11,850 bases of DNA from Candidatus Pacearchaeota archaeon (GTDB lineage Archaea; Nanobdellota; Nanobdellia; Pacearchaeales; GW2011-AR1): assembly GCA_016186375.1 (NCBI GenBank), contig JACPLS010000096.1, positions 1 to 11,850 on the forward strand, in the 5' to 3' direction. The notes beneath the pieces were generated by a model. It was not told the DNA's origin, did not search any database, and saw only the letters and a list, made by a program, of their open reading frames with translations. Positions 1-6,324 of the stretch are shown here, piece by piece. The position numbers and the translations under genes were made by a program. Every line of letters begins with the position of its first letter. Position 1 is the stretch's first letter.

Positions 1-126
1 TGTGCACCGTAAAAATCTAAAATTAGGATGGCGAATGATCTCCCGAATAGGCTGGACAATGTTGCTTCTGTTAATGCCTCCAGTGGCTACCTCATGAAGC
101 ATGGGAGAAAACAAAAAGTAGTTTGT
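1..126 (-). pseudogene. Internal fragment of NDH-2-like FAD-dependent oxidoreductase, out of frame with the gene it adjoins
   Basis: On the minus strand, one frame is open from a TGA at 141-139 to the window edge. It contains NYFLFSPMLHEVATGG, then IVQPIREII and a short PNFRFLR stretch. This strongly resembles the segment of type-II NADH dehydrogenases (FAD/NAD(P)-binding oxidoreductases) just after the N-terminal Rossmann motif, typically NYFLFTPLLxEVATG...xxIxxPIR. The preceding 40-50 residues with the GxGxxG dinucleotide-binding loop are absent. In their place, in another frame, sits the 3' half of the next gene. The usable match begins near 123-126. The fragment has no start codon of its own in a sensible place and continues beyond base 1, so I cannot tell whether the rest is intact. 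The family match is by eye. The break is either an assembly chimera or a real rearrangement. Confidence 0.6.
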
Positions 127-566
127 CTTGCTCTGGTATCAAAATCTTGTATATTATAATCAAAAAAATAAACTGCTATATGAAAATCTTTTGTGCAATT
201 ATTTCTTAATTTAGATGCTTCAACCCACAACATCATTCTTAATAAATCGTATCTTTTATGAACTTCCATCAAACTACTTGTGAATTTACTTGCTGAATCA
301 TATTCTTCAAGTTTTACTGCCTCTTCGTATATCTTATCAGCAAAATCAAAAGTGTTTTCCATTGCTAAACTGCAGCCAACATTCAAGTCGCTAATTACTC
401 TTGTTCTTAATTGTTCATCCAAAAGGTTAATCTCTGAATGTTCAACTCTTAACCTCAAATCATCTGCTCTTGAGCTCTCAAAGAAAAAGCCAGACATTAA
501 TCCCAGTGCAAATATAATTAAAGTAAACACCAAGGCCATCCAAAATGCATGTTTATTATTCACCAT
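87..566 (-). CDS. Membrane-anchored protein, C-terminus apparently truncated at a foreign junction
   Basis: The protein has a short cytoplasmic N-terminus, one hydrophobic segment at about residues 8-29, then a soluble, mostly helical region (30-125). The last recognisable part (about 128-150) reads like a beta strand, HIAVYFFDYN, then the helix start FDTRARQTT. I recall DPANN-archaeal homologues that continue past this point with a thioredoxin-like half, but cannot verify that. After about residue 150 the sequence turns into FCFLPCFMR and stops, exactly where another frame reads as an NDH-2 protein, so this tail is probably not native. The ATG at 566 overlaps the end of the glycosyltransferase gene by seven bases and has an AAGGAG Shine-Dalgarno about ten bases upstream, which supports translation as the third gene of the operon. 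The function is unknown; it may work with the adjacent glycosyltransferase at the membrane. Confidence 0.65.
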   Translation of the reverse strand: MVNNKHAFWMALVFTLIIFALGLMSGFFFESSRADDLRLRVEHSEINLLDEQLRTRVISDLNVGCSLAMENTFDFADKIYEEAVKLEEYDSASKFTSSLMEVHKRYDLLRMMLWVEASKLRNNCTKDFHIAVYFFDYNIQDFDTRARQTTFCFLPCFMR

Positions 567-1789
567 GAATATTTTCTCCTTGCCAATTTGTACAAAGCGC
601 TCACCATTATTACAGGATATAAAGTAAGATAAATTGTACTATAAAAAAGTATGTTAATTAATCCTCTCCTTACTCTTCGCTCGCTAAAAGTATTTAGAAC
701 TAAAAAAGTAAATCCTAATCCTAGGAAAAACAAAGTTATACCGAAGAAATTCAACACAGACGGAGTAAAGCTTAAATCTTGTAATCTTACAACAGCAGTA
801 CTTGCATAAATAGAATATTTTGTTGATAAATAAGAAATCGCTATTCTTCTTAAAAGTAAGTAAATAAAGAGCCCTAAGCCAAATAACCCTATGAATAAGG
901 ATAAACTAAAAAAAGGAATAATAAATGCTCCTAACATTCCTTTTTTAAATAAAAGTTTCTTGTATTTAACAATGCATTGTGCCCCCCCTATATTCCATCT
1001 TATTCTTTGCCTCCACCAGTCACTAATTCTGCTCGGAGTATTAGAATAAACTTTAGCTGGGAGGCACATTCTCACAGTATACCCATTTGCTCTCATTCTC
1101 CAAACAATTTCTATGTCCTGCGTCATATTTTTCGTATCAAAAAGGCCGATTTCGAAAAGTATTTTTTTCTTATAAAGTGCAAAAGGGCCCGGAGTTACAT
1201 AAATAGCATCAACTAAATCTAATAGTTTCCTATTAAATCCTATAATATAATATTCGATTTCCTGTAATTTTTGCATAAATTTTTCAGGCTTTCTTGCTAG
1301 AACAGCACATGTAACTCCCCCCACTTTTTCATCAACCTGTAAAAATCCAATCATTCTTATCAAAGCATCTTTATCTGGTGTTGAATCAGCGTCGGCAATA
1401 GCAATATAATCATATTTAGCTGCCTTAATTCCAATATTTGTAGGTTCAGCAGCTCCTCCAGAATTTCTCTCATTAACTATCAGCCTCACATTCTTATATT
1501 TCTTTGCATATCTCCTTACAACTTCTGCAGAATTATCTTTAGATCTATCATCTACAACTATAATCTCAATCATTTCTTTTGGGTAATTTAATTCTAACAA
1601 AGATTTTATAACGTTTCCTATTGTTTCGGCTTCGTTATAACAAGGAACAATAACACTAACCGGTTCAGCTTTTCCTTTTGGATAATCAAATAATTTTTTC
1701 CTGTTGGGAAAATAAATAAACATAAACAAACTAAGCATATACAATGCAACAAACGTGTAAAAAAAGAAAACTATGTCCACCCATGTCAT
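560..1789 (-). CDS. Processive-type GT2 family membrane glycosyltransferase
   Basis: A 409-aa integral membrane glycosyltransferase of family GT2 (GT-A fold). It has an N-terminal membrane helix (about 5-27), a cytosolic catalytic domain (about 43-280), and three or more C-terminal helices (about 287-313, 346-366, 377-400). Visible motifs are SVIVPCYNE at the nucleotide-binding start, the VVDDRS aspartates (80-81), the metal-binding DAD (133-135), TQD (223-225) at the catalytic-base position, and QRIRW (261-265), the Q-x-x-R-W signature of cellulose/hyaluronan-synthase-like enzymes. It should transfer sugar from a nucleotide sugar onto a polysaccharide or lipid acceptor at the inner face of the membrane; the substrate cannot be read from sequence. 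Its ATG overlaps the scpB stop by one base (TAATG) and its own stop overlaps the next start, so the three genes are translationally coupled. Confidence 0.9.
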   Translation of the reverse strand: MTWVDIVFFFYTFVALYMLSLFMFIYFPNRKKLFDYPKGKAEPVSVIVPCYNEAETIGNVIKSLLELNYPKEMIEIIVVDDRSKDNSAEVVRRYAKKYKNVRLIVNERNSGGAAEPTNIGIKAAKYDYIAIADADSTPDKDALIRMIGFLQVDEKVGGVTCAVLARKPEKFMQKLQEIEYYIIGFNRKLLDLVDAIYVTPGPFALYKKKILFEIGLFDTKNMTQDIEIVWRMRANGYTVRMCLPAKVYSNTPSRISDWWRQRIRWNIGGAQCIVKYKKLLFKKGMLGAFIIPFFSLSLFIGLFGLGLFIYLLLRRIAISYLSTKYSIYASTAVVRLQDLSFTPSVLNFFGITLFFLGLGFTFLVLNTFSERRVRRGLINILFYSTIYLTLYPVIMVSALYKLARRKYSW

Positions 1790-2496
1790 TATTCCCGCTC
1801 CGTTTGTATTTGGTCTTTTTCTACTTCTCCTTTATCTATATCTTCCTTTACTTCATCCATTCCCCTCTCCACTTCACTTTCTTTCCCTTCATTCTCCTTC
1901 TTTTCATTATTCTGATCCTCTCCGGCATTTTCATCAACTTCTATATCTTGCCCAATTACTCCAAGCATTTCAAGTTTTTCATTTCCTTGTGATGTATTTA
2001 CATGAAAATACTCATGAAATCTATCATTCAAAGACAATTCTGCAGTGTGCCCGGTCTTTTTTTTATTTACGAGTCCCATCTCAACATATCTCTTTATATG
2101 CTCATAAGCTTTATTTCCTCTAATTTTAACTATTACTGACTGTTTGATTGGTTGCTTATAAGCAATAATCGCTAATGTTTCTTGTTCTGCCTTACTAAAC
2201 TCGCTGCTTCCAGTGGCAAGCTTGTTCACCATCCATACATATTCCTGCGACACATCCATCTTCCATAAATTATCTCTTTTAATTACTTCAATACCAGAAT
2301 CCTTGTATCTGTCTCCTAAATCCTCCAAAATTTTCTTCAAAAAAATGGGATTTACATCTGTCAATGCAACTAATTCCTGAAGACTCATAAATCTTCCTGC
2401 TATAAATAAAGCAGCCTCCACTTTTTTCATGTTCTCTGCTTCAATTGCATTGTCAATTTCTTCAACACTCTCTTTGCTAATTTCCATAAAAATCAT
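1789..2496 (-). CDS. scpB: Chromosome segregation/condensation protein ScpB
   Basis: ScpB is the winged-helix kleisin-associated subunit of the SMC-ScpA-ScpB condensin. The first winged helix (about 24-85) includes KKVEAALFIAG. The second (about 100-166) carries the family hallmark around LAIIAYKQPI followed by an IRG motif. An acidic, Glu/Asp/Lys-rich tail (about 186-235) looks disordered and is longer than I would expect for the family. No smc or scpA lies in the window. Two starts are possible. The ATG at 2496 gives 235 aa. The ATG at 2487 gives 232 aa and sits about 26 bases downstream of the centre of the TATA-like element, the distance seen for other first genes here, so a leaderless start at 2487 is slightly preferred. 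It is the first gene of the operon with the glycosyltransferase. Confidence 0.92.
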   Translation of the reverse strand: MIFMEISKESVEEIDNAIEAENMKKVEAALFIAGRFMSLQELVALTDVNPIFLKKILEDLGDRYKDSGIEVIKRDNLWKMDVSQEYVWMVNKLATGSSEFSKAEQETLAIIAYKQPIKQSVIVKIRGNKAYEHIKRYVEMGLVNKKKTGHTAELSLNDRFHEYFHVNTSQGNEKLEMLGVIGQDIEVDENAGEDQNNEKKENEGKESEVERGMDEVKEDIDKGEVEKDQIQTERE

Positions 2497-2507
2497 TATG
2501 AATAGGA

Positions 2508-2518
2508 GTTTTAAAACT
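2508..2518 (-). promoter_or_regulatory. TATA box for the scpB operon
   Basis: The minus strand reads AGTTTTAAAACT, a symmetric TATA-like element centred near 2513. That is 26 bases upstream of the second scpB ATG (2487) and only 17 from the first (2496). The spacing suggests transcription starts at or near 2487, which would exclude the first ATG from the mRNA. Confidence 0.5.
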
Positions 2519-2542
2519 TATTTGAATCGTAGAATACAAGAA

Positions 2543-2550
2543 TTTATAAC
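2543..2550 (+). promoter_or_regulatory. TATA box for the 100-aa unknown gene
   Basis: TTTATAAC, centred near 2546, lies about 26 bases upstream of the ATG at 2572 in the 75-base divergent gap with scpB. A GGAG at 2563-2566 would fall outside the mRNA if transcription starts at the ATG. Confidence 0.5.
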
Positions 2551-2571
2551 TCTTATTTTTGTGGAGAATTG

Positions 2572-2874
2572 ATGGATGTATTAGGAGAAATACTCGACAC
2601 GCTTTGTGAAAAAGGTTCTTCAAAGGATAAAATAGGACGAATAAATACGATGCTCCCCTTAGATCGAACAATCTTCGAAAATAAAGGAGTAACAACAGAT
2701 GGATATGATTATGTTATCTTAGCTCCAGTTTATGATCGCGATGGTGTACCTATTGAAGGAGTGAAAGATGCATATGGTATCTGCACACCAGAGACCATAT
2801 CAAGAACACAATCTAATCTCTCTTCAGATGAAAATCTTCAGATCCAAATACAGCAAAAACCAAGGTTTATATAA
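2572..2874 (+). CDS. Conserved-looking small soluble protein, function unknown
   Basis: About 100 aa, with no membrane segment. An N-terminal helix (DVLGEILDTLCEK) precedes a probable beta/loop region containing VTTDGYDYVILAPVYD and a C-terminal polar, Gln/Ser-rich tail that ends PRFI. I do not recognise the family. Support for a real gene comes from a well-placed TATA box, a start right after GGAG, ordinary amino-acid composition, and a stop only two bases from the convergent SpoIIM-family gene, leaving no wasted space. An in-frame TTG lies one codon before the ATG; the ATG at 2572 is chosen because it fits the TATA spacing. It is divergent from scpB and so could share regulation, but the sequence says nothing direct about its role. 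Confidence 0.6.
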   Translation: MDVLGEILDTLCEKGSSKDKIGRINTMLPLDRTIFENKGVTTDGYDYVILAPVYDRDGVPIEGVKDAYGICTPETISRTQSNLSSDENLQIQIQQKPRFI

Positions 2875-2876
2875 AA

Positions 2877-3488
2877 TCACCCAAGTATCGTTATCAATAA
2901 TCCTTCAATTATCGCAGCTATAACCAATAGAGGCACAATTATTAAAAGAAAAACAAGAAAAGATGAATAAAATCTCCTTAAAAATTCCTGCTTCATATTT
3001 TTGCTGAAAACAAAAAGCCCTAATTTAACTCCTAATCCCAGTGCAATAAAAATCGCAGGCAACTCAAATATCCCATGAGGCAAAATCCTCCAAAAATTAC
3101 CTGCTCCAGAAAGAGCATAAACTTTAGCAAAAACATATCCTAAAACAGAGCCATTTATCATTGCATTGATTATTGAAAATATTCCAAAAACAACTCCGAA
3201 AAATAAACCAAGTCCAGCACTTACAACATTATTCGTGAAAATAAAACTAATAAGTGAAAATCCGCTTAATCCTTCAGTCTTATTCAATAAATCCTTCAAA
3301 AGTTTATCAAAGTAGCTAAAATAATCAGGAAAAGCAAAAGCAATTATCGTGCTAAAAATAAAAATAGCAATAATGAAATAAATATAATTTTTACTTTCTT
3401 TTATATAACTTAATGATTCAAAAAAGGGAGTTTTGAGGCTAAACCTTCTTCCAATTCTATTTAAATTTCTATTTTTCTCTTTTTTCAT
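2877..3488 (-). CDS. SpoIIM-family (stage II sporulation protein M-like, DUF95) membrane protein
   Basis: A 203-aa polytopic membrane protein with a basic N-terminus (1-30) and about five hydrophobic segments (about 33-55, 78-105, 107-127, 140-160, 174-200). The sequence ILPHGIFELPAIFIA (135-149), preceded by a FTNN...AGLGLFFG region, is the signature of the SpoIIM/DUF95 family. Members are widespread in archaea, where their role is not established; the sporulation name comes from Bacillus. The ATG overlaps the rhomboid stop by four bases (ATGA), and GAGAGGT lies seven bases upstream within the rhomboid gene, so the two are translationally coupled. Pairing with a rhomboid protease suggests a membrane-quality or protein-turnover theme, which is inference. 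Confidence 0.88.
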   Translation of the reverse strand: MKKEKNRNLNRIGRRFSLKTPFFESLSYIKESKNYIYFIIAIFIFSTIIAFAFPDYFSYFDKLLKDLLNKTEGLSGFSLISFIFTNNVVSAGLGLFFGVVFGIFSIINAMINGSVLGYVFAKVYALSGAGNFWRILPHGIFELPAIFIALGLGVKLGLFVFSKNMKQEFLRRFYSSFLVFLLIIVPLLVIAAIIEGLLITILG

Positions 3489-4168
3489 CTGAAATACCTC
3501 TCTAACATAATTACTTTCTTTTTATATTTGACTCTAAGGTAATAACCGTAAATGATTCCTGTTAAAAACCCACCAAAGTGTGCAACATTCCCTATTGGAA
3601 GGTTTGTTGCGATAGTTGTAAGCCATGTCAAAATAAGTACTGCAGGAACCATAATGTAAGCGGGCAGAGAGAAAAATGGTAAGAAGATTATTGTAAACCT
3701 AACTTTTGGCAAAAGTATCACAAAAAGCCCCGCAATACCGAAAATTGCTCCTGATGCCCCAACCATATAAATTTCCGGTGAACCAAAAACTTTGGCTAAA
3801 TAGCCATAACCAAAAAACCCAGCCATTAACACCGATAAAAGTCCAGCAAATATTCCAGTTATCAAGTAAAACCATATATATCTTTTCCTTCCTATAATCT
3901 TCTCACATATCCCTCCTAAAGAAAACAGGGCAAACATATTAATCAATAAATGACCGATACCTCCATGTACAAAAATATGGGTTAATAAAGTCCACAAATA
4001 CTTTCCGGCTAAAATATTTTTGGGATATAAAGCAAAATACTTTATTGTTTCCACATCAATCAATTGCAAAATAAAAAAAACTACTGATACAAAAATTGTA
4101 ACAAATATTATTGTAGTATTTGCAGAATACCTTTTCTCAACTTTCTTTTTAAAATTATAGTATTTCAT
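3485..4168 (-). CDS. Rhomboid-family intramembrane serine protease
   Basis: A 227-aa membrane protein with six likely transmembrane helices, the minimal rhomboid core, and short basic ends. It carries the expected active-site features: HIFVHGGIGHLLIN with His73 and Asn77 (the HxxxN motif in TM2), VGASGAIFG with Ser139 as nucleophile in TM4, and NVAHFGGFLTG with His197 as the catalytic partner in TM6. All dyad residues are present, so it is probably an active protease that cleaves substrates within the membrane. Substrates are unknown. An AGAGGTGAT Shine-Dalgarno sits just before the ATG, and only six bases separate it from tfe upstream, so it is the middle gene of the tfe-rhomboid-SpoIIM operon. 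Confidence 0.93.
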   Translation of the reverse strand: MKYYNFKKKVEKRYSANTTIIFVTIFVSVVFFILQLIDVETIKYFALYPKNILAGKYLWTLLTHIFVHGGIGHLLINMFALFSLGGICEKIIGRKRYIWFYLITGIFAGLLSVLMAGFFGYGYLAKVFGSPEIYMVGASGAIFGIAGLFVILLPKVRFTIIFLPFFSLPAYIMVPAVLILTWLTTIATNLPIGNVAHFGGFLTGIIYGYYLRVKYKKKVIMLERYFR

Positions 4169-4174
4169 AAATAA

Positions 4175-4879
4175 TCACCTCTTTTTTCTCTTTTTCTCTT
4201 TTTTGCTATTGCTTTTACCTCTCAATGGCTTTTTATTAATTTTCAATAATTTTTTCTTTTCTTTATCCCTTTGTTTCTTCCTCACTTCTTTTTCTTTCTT
4301 TTTTTTCTTTTCCTCAACTCTAATTTTTCGCATTTTATTTTTCTCCTCTTTATCTCTTAATATTTTAATCTCATTTTCAACTTCTAATAAAGATTTCTCA
4401 TTGTGTTTTATCCTCTTCTCAAATTCCAGAATTTCCTTCGAGTTATCTTTTAATTGTAATATGTTTCCACATTCTATACAGGTGTAATTATTCAATAAAG
4501 CATTATCCTCATTATATTCAGTTCCACAGTTCTCACACGCATAAAATCTCGCACTTCTCTTTAAATTTATTTCTTGTTTTAGATGTTCTAAATCTTTTAA
4601 TAGAGATCCTTGAAATTTTAATAGACTCTTATCGAGATTAATTGACCAAAAATAAGTGTACCATCCTCCTTTTTTCTTATCTTTCTTTCTGGCAAAGCTC
4701 ACTAGCCCTTCATCAGCGAGCTTATACAATATATTCCTAGTTTGATTGATTGTCAATCCAAGTTTCTTTGAAATTAGGAATTCATTTACTTTTTTCTTTA
4801 TTAATAATAAATCCACAACACCTTTAGCTCTATCTCCCGCTACAGAAACAACAATATCCTTTAGAAGTTCAGACTGCAT
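4175..4879 (-). CDS. tfe: Transcription initiation factor TFE (TFIIE-alpha homologue) with long lysine-rich tail
   Basis: TFE helps the archaeal RNA polymerase open promoters and stabilises the TBP-TFB-RNAP complex. The N-terminal winged helix (about 1-85) includes the TINQTRNILYKLADEGLVSF helices and the WYTYFW strand. A four-cysteine zinc ribbon follows (Cys115, Cys118, Cys134, Cys137, in CENC and CIEC). Both hallmark domains are intact. Residues about 150-234 form a charged helix that becomes almost pure Lys/Arg/Glu and ends KKEKKRKKR. Archaeal TFE is usually about 170-180 aa, so this tail is an extension and may contact nucleic acid or be disordered. The ATG at 4879 lies 25 bases from a TATA element, consistent with a leaderless mRNA. 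It is the first gene of an operon with two membrane proteins. Confidence 0.92.
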   Translation of the reverse strand: MQSELLKDIVVSVAGDRAKGVVDLLLIKKKVNEFLISKKLGLTINQTRNILYKLADEGLVSFARKKDKKKGGWYTYFWSINLDKSLLKFQGSLLKDLEHLKQEINLKRSARFYACENCGTEYNEDNALLNNYTCIECGNILQLKDNSKEILEFEKRIKHNEKSLLEVENEIKILRDKEEKNKMRKIRVEEKKKKKEKEVRKKQRDKEKKKLLKINKKPLRGKSNSKKEKKRKKR

Positions 4880-4881
4880 AA

Positions 4882-4898
4882 CCTGATCTAAAATCTGG
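4882..4898. promoter_or_regulatory. Imperfect dyad between the tfe TATA box and start codon
   Basis: CCTGATCTAAAATCTGG is a 17-base interrupted palindrome (six of eight base pairs match around the central A at 4890). It lies at -3 to -19 from the tfe ATG, over the expected transcription start. A regulator bound here would block initiation. No second copy was seen, so it may be chance. Confidence 0.3.
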
Positions 4899-4908
4899 TT
4901 ATTAAAAA
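4899..4908 (-). promoter_or_regulatory. TATA box for the tfe operon
   Basis: The minus strand reads TTTTTAATAA, centred about 25 bases upstream of the tfe ATG. This matches the spacing of other first genes here and implies little or no 5' leader. Confidence 0.5.
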
Positions 4909-4950
4909 TGTTTCTAATAATTGTTGTCTCTCTAGAGTTAATATAAAGCT

Positions 4951-4958
4951 ATATAAAT
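4951..4958 (+). promoter_or_regulatory. TATA box for the coiled-coil gene pair
   Basis: ATATAAAT, centred near 4955, lies 24-25 bases upstream of the ATG at 4979. A second A/T element at 4941-4947 is further away. This is the strongest TATA match in the 99-base divergent gap with tfe. Confidence 0.6.
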
Positions 4959-4978
4959 AAACATTCGATTTTACTCCT

Positions 4979-5743
4979 ATGTTCTGGGATAAAAAAGAAG
5001 AAAAAAAGGCTCTGCCGGATTTACCGCCTTTGCAGTCTCCATTTAATAAAAATTTCTCTCCTCCCCTGGAGAAAGATGAACAAAATGAGCCGGATGAAGA
5101 ACTCGAAACAGAGGATAAACACCCACTTCCTTCCTTTCCCGACTCTCCTTTGAATAAAGGATTCTCTCAAGCTGCAATAAAAGATGCAGTCGGTTCAACA
5201 AACCTGAAAGATGACTTAGAAACAGCAGGCACTGCATTACCAACAGGAAAAGAATTCAAGACAGTGGAAATGGAAGAAACAAAAGCTATAACTCCATCAA
5301 TTACATCAATGCAAAAATCTATAGAAGATGAAATTTCTCATCAATCAGAAGGTAAAGAAAATTTTAATATTCAAGTCCAAGATATAAAAACCTCTCTTCC
5401 TCTTGCTCCACCACCAATCAGACCTATTCAATCAATCCCTCAGGTTCCCAAAATTAGGCCTTTATCACAGCCAACTCAGCAATTTTCTCTCCCAATACCT
5501 CATTTTTCTAAACCCGCATCAAGAAATCAAGATATATTTGTAAAGATAGAAAAATTCCAGGCAGCAAAGCGTTCATTACAAACAACTCATGAACACTTAG
5601 AACAAATTGATTCTATTCTCAAAAAAATTAGAGAAACAAAATTGAAAGAAGAGCAAGAACTTACAACTTGGGAAAAAGACCTCTCTTTGGCGAAATCACG
5701 AATCCAGGAAATAACTGAAAATATCTTCGAGAAATTAGAGTAA
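4979..5743 (+). CDS. Proline-rich, C-terminal coiled-coil protein, function unknown
   Basis: A 254-aa protein with a long low-complexity N-terminal part and a C-terminal coiled coil. Residues about 10-180 are rich in Pro, Ser, Glu and Lys and look disordered. They include a poly-proline stretch (LAPPPIRPI, 142-150) and two copies of a short motif, SPFNKNFS (20-27) and SPLNKGFS (56-63). Residues about 185-253 begin DIFVKIEKFQAAK and form an uninterrupted amphipathic helix, a probable dimerisation or scaffold segment. There is no signal peptide, membrane helix or catalytic motif. I recall similar proteins starting MFW.KK.E in other DPANN archaea but cannot name the family. It has its own TATA box and is followed nine bases later by another coiled-coil gene, so the two probably act together. 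Confidence 0.75.
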   Translation: MFWDKKEEKKALPDLPPLQSPFNKNFSPPLEKDEQNEPDEELETEDKHPLPSFPDSPLNKGFSQAAIKDAVGSTNLKDDLETAGTALPTGKEFKTVEMEETKAITPSITSMQKSIEDEISHQSEGKENFNIQVQDIKTSLPLAPPPIRPIQSIPQVPKIRPLSQPTQQFSLPIPHFSKPASRNQDIFVKIEKFQAAKRSLQTTHEHLEQIDSILKKIRETKLKEEQELTTWEKDLSLAKSRIQEITENIFEKLE

Positions 5744-5752
5744 AAACATAAC

Positions 5753-6085
5753 ATGAATTTCGAATACGTCAAGCTTTCCGCACCAGAAATTATTTATGGA
5801 AAAAGACATCTCCTTCAAGCACAGGTGGACCTCTTACAAACTCTCACACATTTTAAGTCATACCAACAATTAAGAAAGGAAGAACTCATGCTAAAAATAG
5901 CCCTTAAAACCAAAGTTGAAGATGTCCTTTCCTCTGTTTCTTCTTTCAGCAAGCTCTTACCAAAAACTCATTTCACAGAGGAAAAAGACTCAGATGGCCT
6001 AGACCTCTTTTCTTTTCATCAGGACAAAAAAGATCTTGAGCGTGAAATCGAAGATATTAAGCAAAAGCTGGCTCAATTGCGATAG
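5753..6085 (+). CDS. Small coiled-coil protein, probable partner of the preceding gene product
   Basis: A 110-aa, nearly all-helical protein. A long amphipathic helix (about 9-65) and a second (about 90-110, DKKDLEREIEDIKQKL) flank an acidic linker (75-88). There is no membrane segment or known catalytic motif. It starts nine bases after the previous stop with only a weak upstream purine signal, so coupled expression with the proline-rich protein is likely. Two adjacent proteins with long helices suggest a hetero-oligomeric assembly, which is inference. I do not recognise a named family. Its 3' end overlaps by 13 bases a doubtful minus-strand ORF. Confidence 0.72.
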   Translation: MNFEYVKLSAPEIIYGKRHLLQAQVDLLQTLTHFKSYQQLRKEELMLKIALKTKVEDVLSSVSSFSKLLPKTHFTEEKDSDGLDLFSFHQDKKDLEREIEDIKQKLAQLR

Positions 6086-6324
6086 AAATTAGAAAAAAAT
6101 TGAGTTATTTTCTGCACTTTAGCAATCGCATAAACACCCATCTCCCTTTTTTCAACTTCCTTAACAATCCATTTTATTTTCTTCTTATTCAGTTTTTTCA
6201 TAAGACTCTGTTCAACAGCAGAGATTATCTTATTTATCGAATTAACATTATTTCTGGATAAGACAATATAAATTAAATTCACTAAATTTATTAACCCTCT
6301 TTCTTTTCTTAAAACATGAAACAA
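6073..6324 (-). CDS. Doubtful small ORF between the coiled-coil pair and alaS
   Basis: This open frame fills the 230 bases between the coiled-coil gene and alaS. Read from TTG at 6324 it gives 83 aa; GTG at 6282 or ATG at 6201 are alternatives. The C-terminal half (IKWIVKEVEKREMGVYAIAKV) has an alternating pattern and a lysine-rich composition like genuine proteins of this segment, whereas the N-terminal part (INLVNLIYIV) is less convincing. Any start upstream of 6294 would place the alaS TATA box inside the gene. A TATA-like CTTTTATAAAG lies near 6347 on the minus strand, inside alaS, about 23 bases from the TTG. I do not recognise a family. It could be a real short gene starting at 6201 or 6282, or a chance frame in an intergenic region. 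Confidence 0.35.
   Translation of the reverse strand: MFHVLRKERGLINLVNLIYIVLSRNNVNSINKIISAVEQSLMKKLNKKKIKWIVKEVEKREMGVYAIAKVQKITQFFSNFYRN
6287..6294 (+). promoter_or_regulatory. TATA box for alaS
   Basis: TTTATTAA, centred near 6290, lies 25-26 bases upstream of the alaS ATG. The bases between are pyrimidine-rich and have no Shine-Dalgarno, so alaS is probably leaderless. Confidence 0.5.

Noticed and set aside
1..566. A natural fusion of the membrane-anchored protein with an oxidoreductase
   Set aside because: The NDH-2-like stretch is in a different frame from the membrane-anchored gene, so no single protein would contain both.
280..627. Plus-strand ORF opposite the membrane-anchored protein
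   Set aside because: It is antisense to a protein with a clear membrane helix and an operon-style start.
1744..2123. Two hydrophobic plus-strand ORFs opposite scpB
   Set aside because: They are antisense to the acidic ScpB tail and to conserved ScpB sequence; there is no promoter and no plausible family.
2477..2695. Minus-strand ORF overlapping the scpB promoter and the 100-aa gene
   Set aside because: It would cover both divergent promoters, and its frame has an atypical composition.
4203..4487. Plus-strand ORF of 94 codons, very rich in Phe/Leu/Ser
   Set aside because: It is the antisense of the lysine/glutamate-rich tail of TFE; the AAA/GAA codons read as TTT/TTC on the other strand.
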